From: JANMDU01 sp031375105
GTDB lineage: Bacteria; Pseudomonadota; Gammaproteobacteria; Burkholderiales; Burkholderiaceae_C
DNA: 64,000 nt
Assembly: GCA_031375105.1 (NCBI GenBank)
Contig: JANMHJ010000062.1
Coordinates: forward strand, 1 to 64,000
Direction of reading: 5' to 3'
The notes under the pieces are model-generated. The model worked only from the letters and a program-made list of their open reading frames with translations, made no database searches and had not been told where the DNA came from. The position numbers and the translations under genes are program-made. The first letter of the stretch is position 1; the number at the start of each line of letters is the position of its first letter. Of the stretch, positions 17,696 to 26,930 are shown in pieces.

Positions 17696-19385
17696 CCCGC
17701 CTAATTCGCCAAACTGCCTTGGGCCCACGCGGCGGGCCATCGGGGTCAACTTCAATCTGAACTCCCTTATGGCCACGCAATCTCAATGCTGTTCGTAAGT
17801 TCTTAATTTTGGTTTCTTTTTCTTTTTCAGACAAAACCGCTGGCAGCTTGCCTACGATGACTTTGGCCAATTCAGCCCCTGTCGCTGGCGACACTCTCAA
17901 GCGTTTGATGATCCAGTCCTTGCATTCATCATCGCCAAAGCCTTTGTTCAACACATACTGCGTCTCAGCCCCTGAACTTTGCGCGACACTGACTGATACA
18001 AAGAAATTCGGTTTTCTGCCTTCAATGAGCTTTGTTTTGCGTAACTCGGCCAAATGAGCCGCGTCCACCGTAAGTTTTTTCTGCACACGGTCTAACCACA
18101 ATGCATGCTCTAGCGGCAATTGTTGACGCGTCATCAAAAGCTGAGTGTAGTTCTCGTCAATGGCTTGCCCATGGATGTTGAACACAGTTCTCAGCGCCGT
18201 CGTTCCCTCGTAATCCGGCAGAGGTAAGAATCGTCGGCGCTGCGTCTTCACCATTTCCCGAATGCCAAAGCCTGACTTATCAATCATGCCGATTAAATTC
18301 ATGGCCTTGGCCAGACGATCATTGCGATACAGCTCTGGCGTGCGATCCTCTAGAAAGTAATCTTCTGGTTTGCCTTCGATAAAGCCACCCCGATTGGTGA
18401 TTCGCAAGCGCCCAACCCATTCTTCTACAACGATGCGACCTGACTGCTCATAGTCTTGGTGCGCAACAGCATTGTGCAAGGCCTCAAGAAGAAGCTTAGG
18501 GTCATACCGCGGCATCTCCACAGCCAACAATTCGTTGCTTGGAAAGAGTTTGATGTTCGGATTACGAATACGCTCGGCCACTTTCGTCGTAGCCAATAGA
18601 AACGGTGGATAAAAATGCTCGGCCACCCGTTCGTCAGGCAACTTCCAAGTCATTTCCACAGGGTTGGGCGACAGCAAAGCAATCGCTCGCTCTGCTTTGC
18701 CCAAAAGCAGCAAAGCTGCGCGAGTGAGCTGCCCGTGCTGAGCCAGCCTTGCTTTATCCAAAAACTGAAGGTGCGTCCACTGCGCAATCTCACCGGCCCA
18801 TTTTTCTCGTTGATGTTTGGCCGCATATTGCTCACGCGCCCTCGTTAGCGCTTCTTCATCGAGATCGTCCAAACTCGCCGAGGGAACGATCACCGCACTC
18901 CAATCTTCTCCCATCAGAGGCTCTCGCAAAATCGCCTCACGCCGCTCAGGCCGTAGCTCCACTAGGTTATCGCCGTCGCGTTGCCACGCTTTGTCATGCG
19001 CCTGAACTGGCAACCGAGCCGTATGCCTGGGCACATGCACCAGCCAGACAATGGCGCCCGTATCACTTGCCATAAGTGCCTCAACCGTCAAGCCCGTAGA
19101 AGGAAGCCCCGGGGTCTTGCCTAGGATTCGGTGAACAACATTTTCCAGCGTGTAGTCGGCAAAGTCGCTTATGCCAGTCACCGCCAGGGTCTTGTCTTGA
19201 ACACCAATCACAATACAGCCGCCGTCCATATTTGCAATTGCGGATACATACGACGCAAGGTCTTCTCCCTTACGCCCTGAAACGTTCGATTTCAGGCTAC
19301 GCCACTCCTTCCACTCGTGGCGCTCATTTTCTTTGGGGAAATTGGCCTGCAACCAAGCCTGAAGTTCAGCGGATGTCATCGGCAT
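17691..19385 (-). CDS. AlbA_2 (Schlafen-like) and GHKL ATPase domain protein
   Basis: The 564-residue protein has an N-terminal AlbA_2 / divergent AAA-4 domain (WKEWRSLKSNVSGRKGEDLA, then AIANMDGGCIVIGVQD) and a middle histidine-kinase-type ATPase segment with LLLEALHNAVAHQDYEQSG and ITNRGGF, followed by a winged-helix-like C-terminus. AlbA_2 domains bind nucleic acid and occur in Schlafen-type proteins and in many defence loci. It sits between mod and res on the same strand, so it is probably an accessory part of this restriction-like system. The start is uncertain: ATG at 19385 (used), ATG at 19427, or further upstream; none has a strong Shine-Dalgarno. Confidence 0.8.
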   Translation of the reverse strand: MPMTSAELQAWLQANFPKENERHEWKEWRSLKSNVSGRKGEDLASYVSAIANMDGGCIVIGVQDKTLAVTGISDFADYTLENVVHRILGKTPGLPSTGLTVEALMASDTGAIVWLVHVPRHTARLPVQAHDKAWQRDGDNLVELRPERREAILREPLMGEDWSAVIVPSASLDDLDEEALTRAREQYAAKHQREKWAGEIAQWTHLQFLDKARLAQHGQLTRAALLLLGKAERAIALLSPNPVEMTWKLPDERVAEHFYPPFLLATTKVAERIRNPNIKLFPSNELLAVEMPRYDPKLLLEALHNAVAHQDYEQSGRIVVEEWVGRLRITNRGGFIEGKPEDYFLEDRTPELYRNDRLAKAMNLIGMIDKSGFGIREMVKTQRRRFLPLPDYEGTTALRTVFNIHGQAIDENYTQLLMTRQQLPLEHALWLDRVQKKLTVDAAHLAELRKTKLIEGRKPNFFVSVSVAQSSGAETQYVLNKGFGDDECKDWIIKRLRVSPATGAELAKVIVGKLPAVLSEKEKETKIKNLRTALRLRGHKGVQIEVDPDGPPRGPKAVWRIRRE

Positions 19386-19540
19386 CTTTAGTTTGAATAG
19401 ATATGTCTCAGGTTTTCGATGCGGCATGATGCGGCGATTTAAAATAATTACGCCCCATTTGATTTTCGCCCCACACCAGGCTATTGGCGCCAAAATGTCG
19501 TGGAAATCGCTGGGGCTTTTTCATGGGCAAGTTCATATCT

Positions 19541-21280
19541 TCACCTCGCCCGCACGTCATACGGAATATGGCGGAACGTCACGTTGGCTTGCGCTAAGCG
19601 CTCGGGGCCTAGGCGGCAGGCTTCGCCGTAGACGGTGAGCGGGATGCTTTGCGCGCTCTCACCAGCGGCTTGGCAGCCATCGGCATGCAGCGCGAGCAGC
19701 GCTTCGAGCACGGCGGCGGTGAGCACGTTGCCGCTTTGGGGGCGCTTGTCTTTCAGGATGCCGTTGTAGAGCAGATAGAGCGCAAAGCGAGGCTTGGGCG
19801 CGGCGGGCGCGGCTTGCTCGCCGGGCTCTTGCGCCTCTGGGTTAGGCGGCGTGAATAAATCGTCTTTTTCACTGGCTTTTTCAGGCGTTTTAGGCACTTC
19901 GCCGGCATAGAACCTGCGCAGACTGCTATCTATTTCATAGTGAATGCCCAAGTGCGGCGTGCCCGCTCGTGCGCCAGAAGCATCCCACGCGCTGCGCGTT
20001 TCCTGTTGCCAGATGAAGGCGGCCAAGGTATTGAAGCGCACGGCGCTGTGGATGCGGCCTGATTCATCAAACACCGGCTCGCCCAGCCGCATGAAGCGAA
20101 AGCCGCCGCCGCCTTGCCACTTGCCGCCCTCAGCGGCAACTCCCCATCCCACAGCCTTGCTGATCCCGCCTTGCTCGCCATCGATCACTTTTTGCAAACG
20201 CGGCAAACAATGCGTCGCCGCATGCTCGCCCATCTCAATGCCAATCCAGCGCCTGCGCATTTTGTGCGCCACGGCGGCTGTGGTGCCGGAGCCGAGGAAA
20301 CTGTCGAGGATGAGGTCGTTTTCGTTGCTGGCGATGTGAAGGATGCGTTGGAGCAGGCGCTCGGGTTTGGGCGTATCAAAGGTATTGTCAGCGCCGAAGA
20401 TTTCATTGATTTCTTTTTTTGACTCTTGGTTGTGACCAACATCTTCATTGCTCCACCAACTCCACGATCGCACACCATCATTTTCCGATAGGTAGTTTTT
20501 GATTCGTGGGCGAGAGTTACTATCTTTACCGAACCACATACGACCTTCTGCGAGTAGACGCTGAAAAACGGGTTCGACATTTCCCCAGCACCGCCCGGGC
20601 GGTGGCTCATATTTAGTTCCGCCAGGCGTCGTGATTTGATACATCTGGTTGGGTCGCCAACCTTGCGCTGTAAAGTCGGTCGACGCCCAAGGACCACGTG
20701 GATCGTTGTCCGGGTTTTTGAAGTTGCTGGCTTGCTCGGCTGTGAGTTGCAACACATTGAAAGAGGCCTTTTCGGCTGCTTTTGCATAAACAAAAACATG
20801 GTCATGTGCTGCGCCCATGTGAATTCGCGCATCAGGTGATGTTCTCTTCTGCCAGAGCCCGTTTGCCACAAAATTCCCCCGCCCAAACACCTCATCCATC
20901 AACACCTTGAGGTAATGCCCCTCGTTGTCGTCAATCGTGACCCAAATCGAGCCGTCTTCTCGGAGCAATTCGCGCAAGAGCTGCAAACGCGGCAGCATCA
21001 TGGAGAGCCACTGGCTGTGCTCTAGGTTGTCGTCGTAATGCTCAAATGCGCTTTTGGTGTTGTAGGGTGGATCAATAAAAATGCATTTCACCTGCCCGCG
21101 ATAAAACGGCAGCAGCGCTTTGAGCGCCTCTAGGTTGTCGCCCTGAATGAGCAAATTGCCTTGTGAAGCAGCATTGCTGGCCGCATCGCCATGCACCGAC
21201 ACCTGATCAAGCAAGCGATAAGGCACGCGGGCTGCGCTACTGAAGGCATCTTGGCGGTTGAGCCAGTCGAGGGTGGGCAT
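19541..21280 (-). CDS. Site-specific DNA methyltransferase, type III Mod-like
   Basis: This 579-residue beta-class amino-methyltransferase has the catalytic motif DPPYNT following GQVKCIFI, and the AdoMet motif DSFLGSGTTAAVA in the C-terminal half, with a variable target-recognition region between. Such enzymes methylate adenine at N6 and act as the modification and recognition subunit of type III restriction systems, consistent with the Res-like gene two genes downstream. The ATG at 21280 matches the common family start (MPTLDWLNR). A family A repeat encodes residues about 446-465. The recognition sequence cannot be predicted. Confidence 0.88.
   Translation of the reverse strand: MPTLDWLNRQDAFSSAARVPYRLLDQVSVHGDAASNAASQGNLLIQGDNLEALKALLPFYRGQVKCIFIDPPYNTKSAFEHYDDNLEHSQWLSMMLPRLQLLRELLREDGSIWVTIDDNEGHYLKVLMDEVFGRGNFVANGLWQKRTSPDARIHMGAAHDHVFVYAKAAEKASFNVLQLTAEQASNFKNPDNDPRGPWASTDFTAQGWRPNQMYQITTPGGTKYEPPPGRCWGNVEPVFQRLLAEGRMWFGKDSNSRPRIKNYLSENDGVRSWSWWSNEDVGHNQESKKEINEIFGADNTFDTPKPERLLQRILHIASNENDLILDSFLGSGTTAAVAHKMRRRWIGIEMGEHAATHCLPRLQKVIDGEQGGISKAVGWGVAAEGGKWQGGGGFRFMRLGEPVFDESGRIHSAVRFNTLAAFIWQQETRSAWDASGARAGTPHLGIHYEIDSSLRRFYAGEVPKTPEKASEKDDLFTPPNPEAQEPGEQAAPAAPKPRFALYLLYNGILKDKRPQSGNVLTAAVLEALLALHADGCQAAGESAQSIPLTVYGEACRLGPERLAQANVTFRHIPYDVRAR
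19886..19941 (+). repeat. Dispersed repeat family A, copy 4 (inside mod)
   Basis: GCCGGCATAGAACCTGCGCA followed by GACTGCTATCTATTTCATAG matches the family core. It runs antisense to the methyltransferase gene, stays in frame, and encodes HYEIDSSLRRFYAGEVPKT. Confidence 0.85.
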
Positions 21281-21394
21281 AGGAAAGAAGTCAGCAAGGA
21301 ATGTTCTCTGATTATCCTTGGCTTCGCTGCGATGGCTGCAAACTAGCTCGGTGCCCACCCAATAGAGGCTGATTTGCTTTTCTGGGAGTCGGGG

Positions 21395-23584
21395 TTATTT
21401 AGCGCTCAGCGTGATCATTTGACGAGCGTAATCAAAAGGCGGCATGTGGCCAGAAAAGCCGGGCTTAGGCCTGGGGATCAGTTGCACCCACAGACTCGAC
21501 TTTGCACCGGCATCGGGATTACTGTGCACCATCCATTGCCCGCGCCGGATCGAAAGGGCTGCTTCCGTTTCAGAAATTGCTTGCCCGTTTGTTGCTTTCG
21601 CAAAGTCTTTGGTGAATTCACTCAGCAAAAACTTTTTAATGCCAGCCCCGGCAGAATACCAAGCGCTTGGATCGGCGCTGCGTTGTTTGAGGGTCTGGTA
21701 TTCAAGCATAACCTCGCTTCCAAAGGGCAACTCCTGCTTGGTCACGCGCTTCCAATCCATACAGTTTGAGCCCGTCAGCACACATGCACGCATGAACACT
21801 AAGGTATCGCCCTGTCCTTTGATGCGTTCGCTCAGCACTTGAGGCGGAATGTCTGCCCACGAGGAGCCAGACGGTAGAAGCTCCATCAAGCGTACGCACT
21901 TTTCTGCTTGCCACGCTGGCGCGAGATGGCGCCACTGACATAGATGTTCTTTCTGCAAGCCCAGCAAAGTATCTATACCTAAGCTCTGCGGCCGAAATGC
22001 AACTAGCGGCTCTTGCTCTTCGCTAATAGATACTGCACTACTTGCGATGGGCGGCTCAACTTTTTCATCGTTTTCTAGAGTTTGCCGGAGTCTGCTGACG
22101 ATCGTTGTTTGATTTTTGTAGTCTTTGCCAGCATGGGAATCCTTCCACACTTGTGAGTTGTGTCTCCCGCCCTTTGCACCGTGCCATGGGTAGTAGCCCC
22201 TCGCGAAAAAGAGAAGCTCATCTTGGTCTGCGGCACTGAAACTTCCGCGTATTGGCGGCACTTGTTGCAGTCTATACACGTTGTCTAGAATAAGTCCTTT
22301 GTACGCACGAATATTGCCAATTACTATCCCGTTCAATTTAATGTTCGGGTGGCATTTGTCATTTGAATCTTTATTGGGATCGTGCTCGCTTGCACCATGC
22401 GTGATGAAATCCAATCTGTCAGTTGGAATTGGTTGCAGAAAAGGGGTGTCACAATCGATTTGATCGACCTCCTTGTCTTGAGTAGTTGAGAAGTTGACTC
22501 TCCGCAACCTGTTGTCGTTCGGCTTACTGACGTATGCACGTATGCCTGTATTGACGATTTGACGCCGCTCAACCCAGATGTTGTGTTGCTCGCCATTGAT
22601 CTTTCCCAATGCTGGTGGAGCCATCGCGTGGCTTTCCTGATTCAGCCCAGCGAGCATCGCTGGCTGTTTTTGCCACCCTGCGACCCAAATCTTTCCTATC
22701 ATTCGCCCGTCATTACTTGCAGCTTGGCTAAAACTGAACACGTCGGGGTGAGGGGTGTCATTTGGCTTTGCTTGGCTCGATGCTCGGGCAACCGAAAATG
22801 GCACATGTTGCGCCCTAGACATGGGGTTGTATTCAAGGAAGGTAGATTCGCCATCGCCCTTGTAGGCAAATAATCCACCAATTCTGAGACCAGTCAACAC
22901 CAAGCCAGCCTCTTGCCTACATACATCGTGGCTTGTTTTTTCATTGCTCTTTTGATCTTTTTCTTCAAAGATTGCACCACATAGCCTAACTTGGCTATCA
23001 AACACCATTTGGTCGCAATCCCGCTGGGTGTAACCGTACGTCGCATGCCCGTGTCGATAGCAAAGGTCATGCATCACGCAGGATTGGCGGAAACGCAATT
23101 CTATTGCTGAAGTCGGCGTGCCTACCGAGGGTGTGCTGTCATCAAACTTCTTTGGGAAAAAGCTTCTTGCAAAACCGGGGATTGAACAATTTAAACCTTC
23201 TCCCTTGCCAGCAAGAACTCCTCTCACATCCCAACTAGCAACCGGTAGCACTGCCCAGCTGGGTTGCTCAAATCTGAAGCTCGGTGTTTTTGCGGCAGTG
23301 ACCGAGATCGTTGCCGTAGGCGTTGTTGCAGACCTTTCCTGGATTTGCTTCAATTTAGCTAGCCGTTCTTCACCTAAGAAATTCCCCACATTAAGATCTT
23401 CGCAGCGGCGATTCGGCGGCAAATTGCTATTCTTTAACTCCTGCTCTTCTTTTTGCGTGCAACTCCTCGCATCAGAGCCAATCATTGAATCTGCTACCTT
23501 ATTGCCAACCCACTCGCCTAAGCTTGAACACCCACAAAGAAAAATAGTGGCGACACTTACCAACATTACTTTTGCGCTGCTCAT
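21395..23584 (-). CDS. Large lipoprotein with a phospholipase A2-like catalytic motif
   Basis: The 729-residue protein begins with a signal peptide and lipobox LCGC (Cys19). Residues 169-176 read CVMHDLCY, followed by GYTQRDCDQMVFD at 184-196, which matches the C-x2-HD-x-C-Y and downstream Asp pattern of secreted phospholipase A2, where His-Asp activate water and calcium. The remaining 500 residues have no domain I recognise. The ATG at 23584 is preferred over one at 23605 because AGAGG lies 7 bases ahead of it. It is upstream of mod on the same strand with a 114-base gap. An envelope lipase or effector is possible, but activity is unproven. Confidence 0.65.
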   Translation of the reverse strand: MSSAKVMLVSVATIFLCGCSSLGEWVGNKVADSMIGSDARSCTQKEEQELKNSNLPPNRRCEDLNVGNFLGEERLAKLKQIQERSATTPTATISVTAAKTPSFRFEQPSWAVLPVASWDVRGVLAGKGEGLNCSIPGFARSFFPKKFDDSTPSVGTPTSAIELRFRQSCVMHDLCYRHGHATYGYTQRDCDQMVFDSQVRLCGAIFEEKDQKSNEKTSHDVCRQEAGLVLTGLRIGGLFAYKGDGESTFLEYNPMSRAQHVPFSVARASSQAKPNDTPHPDVFSFSQAASNDGRMIGKIWVAGWQKQPAMLAGLNQESHAMAPPALGKINGEQHNIWVERRQIVNTGIRAYVSKPNDNRLRRVNFSTTQDKEVDQIDCDTPFLQPIPTDRLDFITHGASEHDPNKDSNDKCHPNIKLNGIVIGNIRAYKGLILDNVYRLQQVPPIRGSFSAADQDELLFFARGYYPWHGAKGGRHNSQVWKDSHAGKDYKNQTTIVSRLRQTLENDEKVEPPIASSAVSISEEQEPLVAFRPQSLGIDTLLGLQKEHLCQWRHLAPAWQAEKCVRLMELLPSGSSWADIPPQVLSERIKGQGDTLVFMRACVLTGSNCMDWKRVTKQELPFGSEVMLEYQTLKQRSADPSAWYSAGAGIKKFLLSEFTKDFAKATNGQAISETEAALSIRRGQWMVHSNPDAGAKSSLWVQLIPRPKPGFSGHMPPFDYARQMITLSAK

Positions 23585-23664
23585 CTCAATACCTCTTTTT
23601 TTCATACAGGTTTTAGCAGTGTGACCAATTCCTGACGATGCTGCATCATCAAGTCTGATGAGTT

Positions 23665-24834
23665 TTACATCGAGGCAGCCTTGCGGAATTTGTCCATGCG
23701 CTCTTCATCCAGCGGATGGCTAGAGATGATGGAAAAGCCGAGTGGTGTCTTTTTGGTTTTGGGAGGCTGGTCGGCTTTGTCGGCAGGGGACTGCGGCTCG
23801 GTAGACGGCGGGAGTTCGTTGCCGTCTCTGTCTTTTTTTGGTGAGCGGTAGCTTCTTGCGGCCTCGAAGAACTTAACCATGGCCAACGGCGAAATGCCGG
23901 CGGCGCGCATGTAGACAATGGCATCGTCGTCGGCTTCGCGTTCATGCTGGCGGCTGTAGGCCATGCTGCCTAGGATGAGGGGCGCTGCGGTGATCAAGCT
24001 GCCGTAATCGCCAAACGCGATTGCGAGCACGCCTTGCAACACACCCACCTGCACCAGCTGGCGCATGCCATGACGGCGGGTGATGTGGCCGAGTTCGTGG
24101 CCGAGCACGCCCAGAACAACATCATCATCTTTGACGAGCATGATGAGCTCATCCGTCATCACCATGAAGCCGCCTGGCAGGGCGAAGGCATTGGGCCCGA
24201 TTTCGGATTGACGGAATTCGAGCTGGATTTGCGGCGTGTTGCTTGGATACTGCGCCTTCAGGCCACCCAGAAAACGCTTGCGAATGCGCTGCTGATCTTC
24301 AAGCGGCAATTGGCTGGGCTTCATCCAGCGGCCATCGATCTGGCTCAGCGCATTGCGGCCAATCGCTTCATCGGCAGTTTGCGGCACAAAAGCCGTGATG
24401 CCACGCGCGGCCACCGGCAAGCCCCATGTGTACATGCTCGCGAGCACCGCCAAAAGCAACACAAATGCCGCCGCCACACCCTTCCAGCTTTGCTGCGCCC
24501 GGTCAATGAGCGAATGCGCACCGGCGTTGCGCGGCAAATGTGCGCGTGCCCAAGCGTCAAACGCCGCGCTACTGGCACCAGGCGGCAGATGAAGTTGTGC
24601 ATCTTTCCAAGCATCTGGGGCTTTGGATGTGAAGGTGATGATGCGTGCACCGCGCTGTGTGGCTTCAGGCCAGACGAGTTGTTTTTTCAGCTCTTGGATC
24701 GGAATTTTTAGGAGCAAATCGCCGGTTTGCCCTTGTAAAATATGCGCTGAGTGCTCCTGTATTTGTAGCATCACGGGTTTTGCTTGCGCACTGCGCCCGT
24801 CAAACAAGCTTAAATCGAGCGCGGGGCTGACCAT
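23665..24834 (-). CDS. M48-family zinc metallopeptidase, membrane-anchored
   Basis: The 389 residues include one membrane segment at about 119-137 and the zincin motif HELGH at 246-250 (VLGVLGHELGHITRRHGMRQ), with a likely third ligand in SRQHEREADDDA. M48 peptidases of this kind (HtpX/BepA/LoiP-like) degrade misfolded envelope proteins. The gene starts two bases after the stop of the DUF898 protein, so the two are almost certainly translated from one message. A family A repeat encodes residues about 21-43, in the cytoplasmic N-terminal region. Confidence 0.88.
   Translation of the reverse strand: MVSPALDLSLFDGRSAQAKPVMLQIQEHSAHILQGQTGDLLLKIPIQELKKQLVWPEATQRGARIITFTSKAPDAWKDAQLHLPPGASSAAFDAWARAHLPRNAGAHSLIDRAQQSWKGVAAAFVLLLAVLASMYTWGLPVAARGITAFVPQTADEAIGRNALSQIDGRWMKPSQLPLEDQQRIRKRFLGGLKAQYPSNTPQIQLEFRQSEIGPNAFALPGGFMVMTDELIMLVKDDDVVLGVLGHELGHITRRHGMRQLVQVGVLQGVLAIAFGDYGSLITAAPLILGSMAYSRQHEREADDDAIVYMRAAGISPLAMVKFFEAARSYRSPKKDRDGNELPPSTEPQSPADKADQPPKTKKTPLGFSIISSHPLDEERMDKFRKAASM
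24704..24770 (+). repeat. Dispersed repeat family A, copy 5 (inside the M48 peptidase gene)
   Basis: TTGCCCTTGTAAAATATGCG followed by CTGAGTGCTCCTGTATTTG matches the family core with a few changes. It is antisense to the gene and in frame, encoding LQIQEHSAHILQGQTGDLLL. Confidence 0.75.
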
Positions 24835-24836
24835 GT

Positions 24837-26081
24837 TTACATACCCACATCAAAGCCGAAAATATCAGCCGCCATATCTCCCGCTGCATCGTTTTCGCGG
24901 GCACGGGCGGCATCTGAGAGTTTGTTCAGCGAGACACGGGTTTTGAGCGAGATGGCTTGGAGCTGCATGCGCCGCGTGGCGACCACGGCAAACGGCCAAT
25001 ACAGCCCCAGTGTGATCAAAATCAGAAAGTAATTTTTAAACTGCAAGCCCATGAATTTGCCGATCCCCAGTTCGCTTTTGAAGCGGAAATGGCTGTTACC
25101 GGTGCGCGACCAGAGCAGGTTTTGCATGCTGGCAGTGAAATAGGCGCGGGGCAAAACATTGATCAGAATGAAAAAAGCAATCAGCAAAGGAATCAGCAGG
25201 CCAAGCATCACACCCAAATTGCGCGACCAGGAGCGCGTGCTCCCCACGGTGCTGGGCATCAGCACATAAACCGCTGCCGCAAACAAGGCCACGATCATCA
25301 AGGCAATCGCCAAAGTCATGCCAAACACTTTGTAGGTGGCGCCCACTTCGCTGCGGTACTGCGTTTGCAGCGGGCCCCAAGCGTAGTTGTTGTGTTGGTA
25401 GCGCTTCAAGCGCCAGAAGAAATAAGGAATGGCGATTGCCGCAGCCAGTAAATACAGGCCGAATGATGTGCCACTGAAGGGCAGCGCCTCAGCATTGGCT
25501 TTCGTCTTATCACCTAAAAATGCCAAGATCACGCCAGGCAATAAAAACAATGCCAGCGGCGGAACGATGCTCCAATACGCCTCTTTCAAATCCTTGGCCG
25601 CAAAACGCATCCGCATGCCGCGCCAGCTGGTATTGGCCAAACGAAAGCGCATCGCAGCCCGGAACAACACAGGCCCCAGCGCCATGAAGCACAGAATGGC
25701 GATCAACCCAGCCACCGCCGAGAAATCCACCGCCACCGAATAGATCATGAAAAACACGCCCACAATCAAAGAGCCGCGCAGCATCTTCTTGGCTTCGCCA
25801 TGAAATTCAAGTGCATGGCCTTCGATATGCGTGTTGTTATAAAAATACTTGAGCTTGCGCACTTTCGCCCAAGGGTAGTAAATACCGAAGGTGACCATGA
25901 TCAACAGCAGATTGACGATCCAAATGCGGAAATATTCGCTGCCCATGCCGGTAAATTCCACGTTGTTGGACTCAAGCTTCTCGCTCGGGCTGGGTAAGGG
26001 CATGGGCCCACTGTGGGCTGGGGCTTCACCCAAGGATGAGATGGGAATGGGTTTGCTCACACTGCTGTTGTTGCTGATCAC
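24837..26081 (-). CDS. YjgN-family (DUF898) membrane protein
   Basis: The 414-residue protein has an N-terminal disordered stretch and then two rounds of the DUF898 pattern: FTGMGSEYFRIWIVNLLLIM, VTFGIYYPWAKVRKLKYFYN, and near the end FKNYFLILITLGLYWPFA with VVATRRMQL. About ten membrane segments. The function of DUF898 proteins is unknown; coupling to an M48 peptidase is recurrent in my recollection and suggests an envelope quality-control role. GTG start at 26081 with AGGAG seven bases ahead. Confidence 0.85.
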   Translation of the reverse strand: MISNNSSVSKPIPISSLGEAPAHSGPMPLPSPSEKLESNNVEFTGMGSEYFRIWIVNLLLIMVTFGIYYPWAKVRKLKYFYNNTHIEGHALEFHGEAKKMLRGSLIVGVFFMIYSVAVDFSAVAGLIAILCFMALGPVLFRAAMRFRLANTSWRGMRMRFAAKDLKEAYWSIVPPLALFLLPGVILAFLGDKTKANAEALPFSGTSFGLYLLAAAIAIPYFFWRLKRYQHNNYAWGPLQTQYRSEVGATYKVFGMTLAIALMIVALFAAAVYVLMPSTVGSTRSWSRNLGVMLGLLIPLLIAFFILINVLPRAYFTASMQNLLWSRTGNSHFRFKSELGIGKFMGLQFKNYFLILITLGLYWPFAVVATRRMQLQAISLKTRVSLNKLSDAARARENDAAGDMAADIFGFDVGM

Positions 26082-26216
26082 GGTTTCTCCTGATTCTTGG
26101 GTGATCTGTTATCTGGGTTGGCGTGCATTATGACGCGCCGCGCAAGACGGCGGTATGCAAAATAGCAGCGCTTGCATCGCCTAAAATAGGCCTTGCACAA
26201 CAAAACGAGAATTCCC

Positions 26217-26831
26217 ATGAAATTGATAGGCGCGGTCACGAGTCCGTATGTGCGCAAAGTGCGCATCATCATGGCTGAGAAAAAACTCGATTACGACTTG
26301 GTGCTCGAAGACGTGTGGGCGACCAGCACGAAGATTTCTGACTCCAACCCACTGGGCAAAGTGCCTTGCTTGGTGATGGAGGGCGGTGAGGCGCTGTTTG
26401 ATTCTCGCGTGATCGTTGAATACCTTGACACGCTCTCTCCCGTGGGCAAACTGATTCCTACGATGGGCCGTGAAAAAGCAGAAGTGAAGACCTGGGAAGC
26501 GCTGGCTGATGGCCTCTGCGATGCCGCGATTTTGGCCCGGCTCGAAGCCAGCTGGGCGGGCCGCTCTGATGCGCAGCGCTCGCAAGCTTGGATTGACCGT
26601 CAAATGAGCAAGATTCATGGCAGCCTGAAGGCAATGAGCCAAGGTTTGGGCGAACGCGCTTTCTGCGCGGGCACACACTTCAGCTTGGCCGACGTGGCCG
26701 TGGGCTGCGCCTTGGGTTATTTGGATTTCCGCTTTGCACAGATCGATTGGCGTGCGGATTACGCCAACTTGGCCAAACTGGGCGAGAAGCTGGCGCTGCG
26801 GCAGAGCTTTGTGGATACGAAGCCGGCTTAA
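26217..26831 (+). CDS. Glutathione S-transferase family protein (SspA/YibF-like)
   Basis: The 204-residue protein has an N-terminal thioredoxin-like domain (SPYVRKVRIIMAEKKLDYDL; NPLGKVPCLV; DSRVIVEYLD) and a helical C-terminal domain with FSLADVAVGCALGYLDFRF. These are the hallmarks of a bacterial GST-like protein that conjugates or reduces electrophiles with glutathione. The ATG at 26217 begins right at the domain; the longer frame from 26193 adds an unlikely leader. It converges on mnmE. Confidence 0.88.
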   Translation: MKLIGAVTSPYVRKVRIIMAEKKLDYDLVLEDVWATSTKISDSNPLGKVPCLVMEGGEALFDSRVIVEYLDTLSPVGKLIPTMGREKAEVKTWEALADGLCDAAILARLEASWAGRSDAQRSQAWIDRQMSKIHGSLKAMSQGLGERAFCAGTHFSLADVAVGCALGYLDFRFAQIDWRADYANLAKLGEKLALRQSFVDTKPA

Positions 26832-26854
26832 ACACAGCGCGGCGTGATTCTCAC

Positions 26855-26911
26855 GTCAAATCGGTGGTTTCCCCTTATATTTCCAGCATAGTCTGCTATA
26901 GAAATAGTAGC
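26855..26911 (+). repeat. Dispersed repeat family A, copy 6 (intergenic, diverged)
   Basis: CCCCTTATATTTCCAGCATA and GTCTGCTATAGAAATAGTAG keep the order of the family core with substitutions. It occupies the gap between the convergent GST and mnmE genes. Confidence 0.6.
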
Positions 26912-26930
26912 GGTCTGCTTTCTGTTCTGC

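Noticed and set aside
17691..21280. BREX- or DISARM-type defence system
   Set aside because: The marker genes (pglZ, brxL, drmA/B) are absent; the methyltransferase and helicase fit a type III-like system better.
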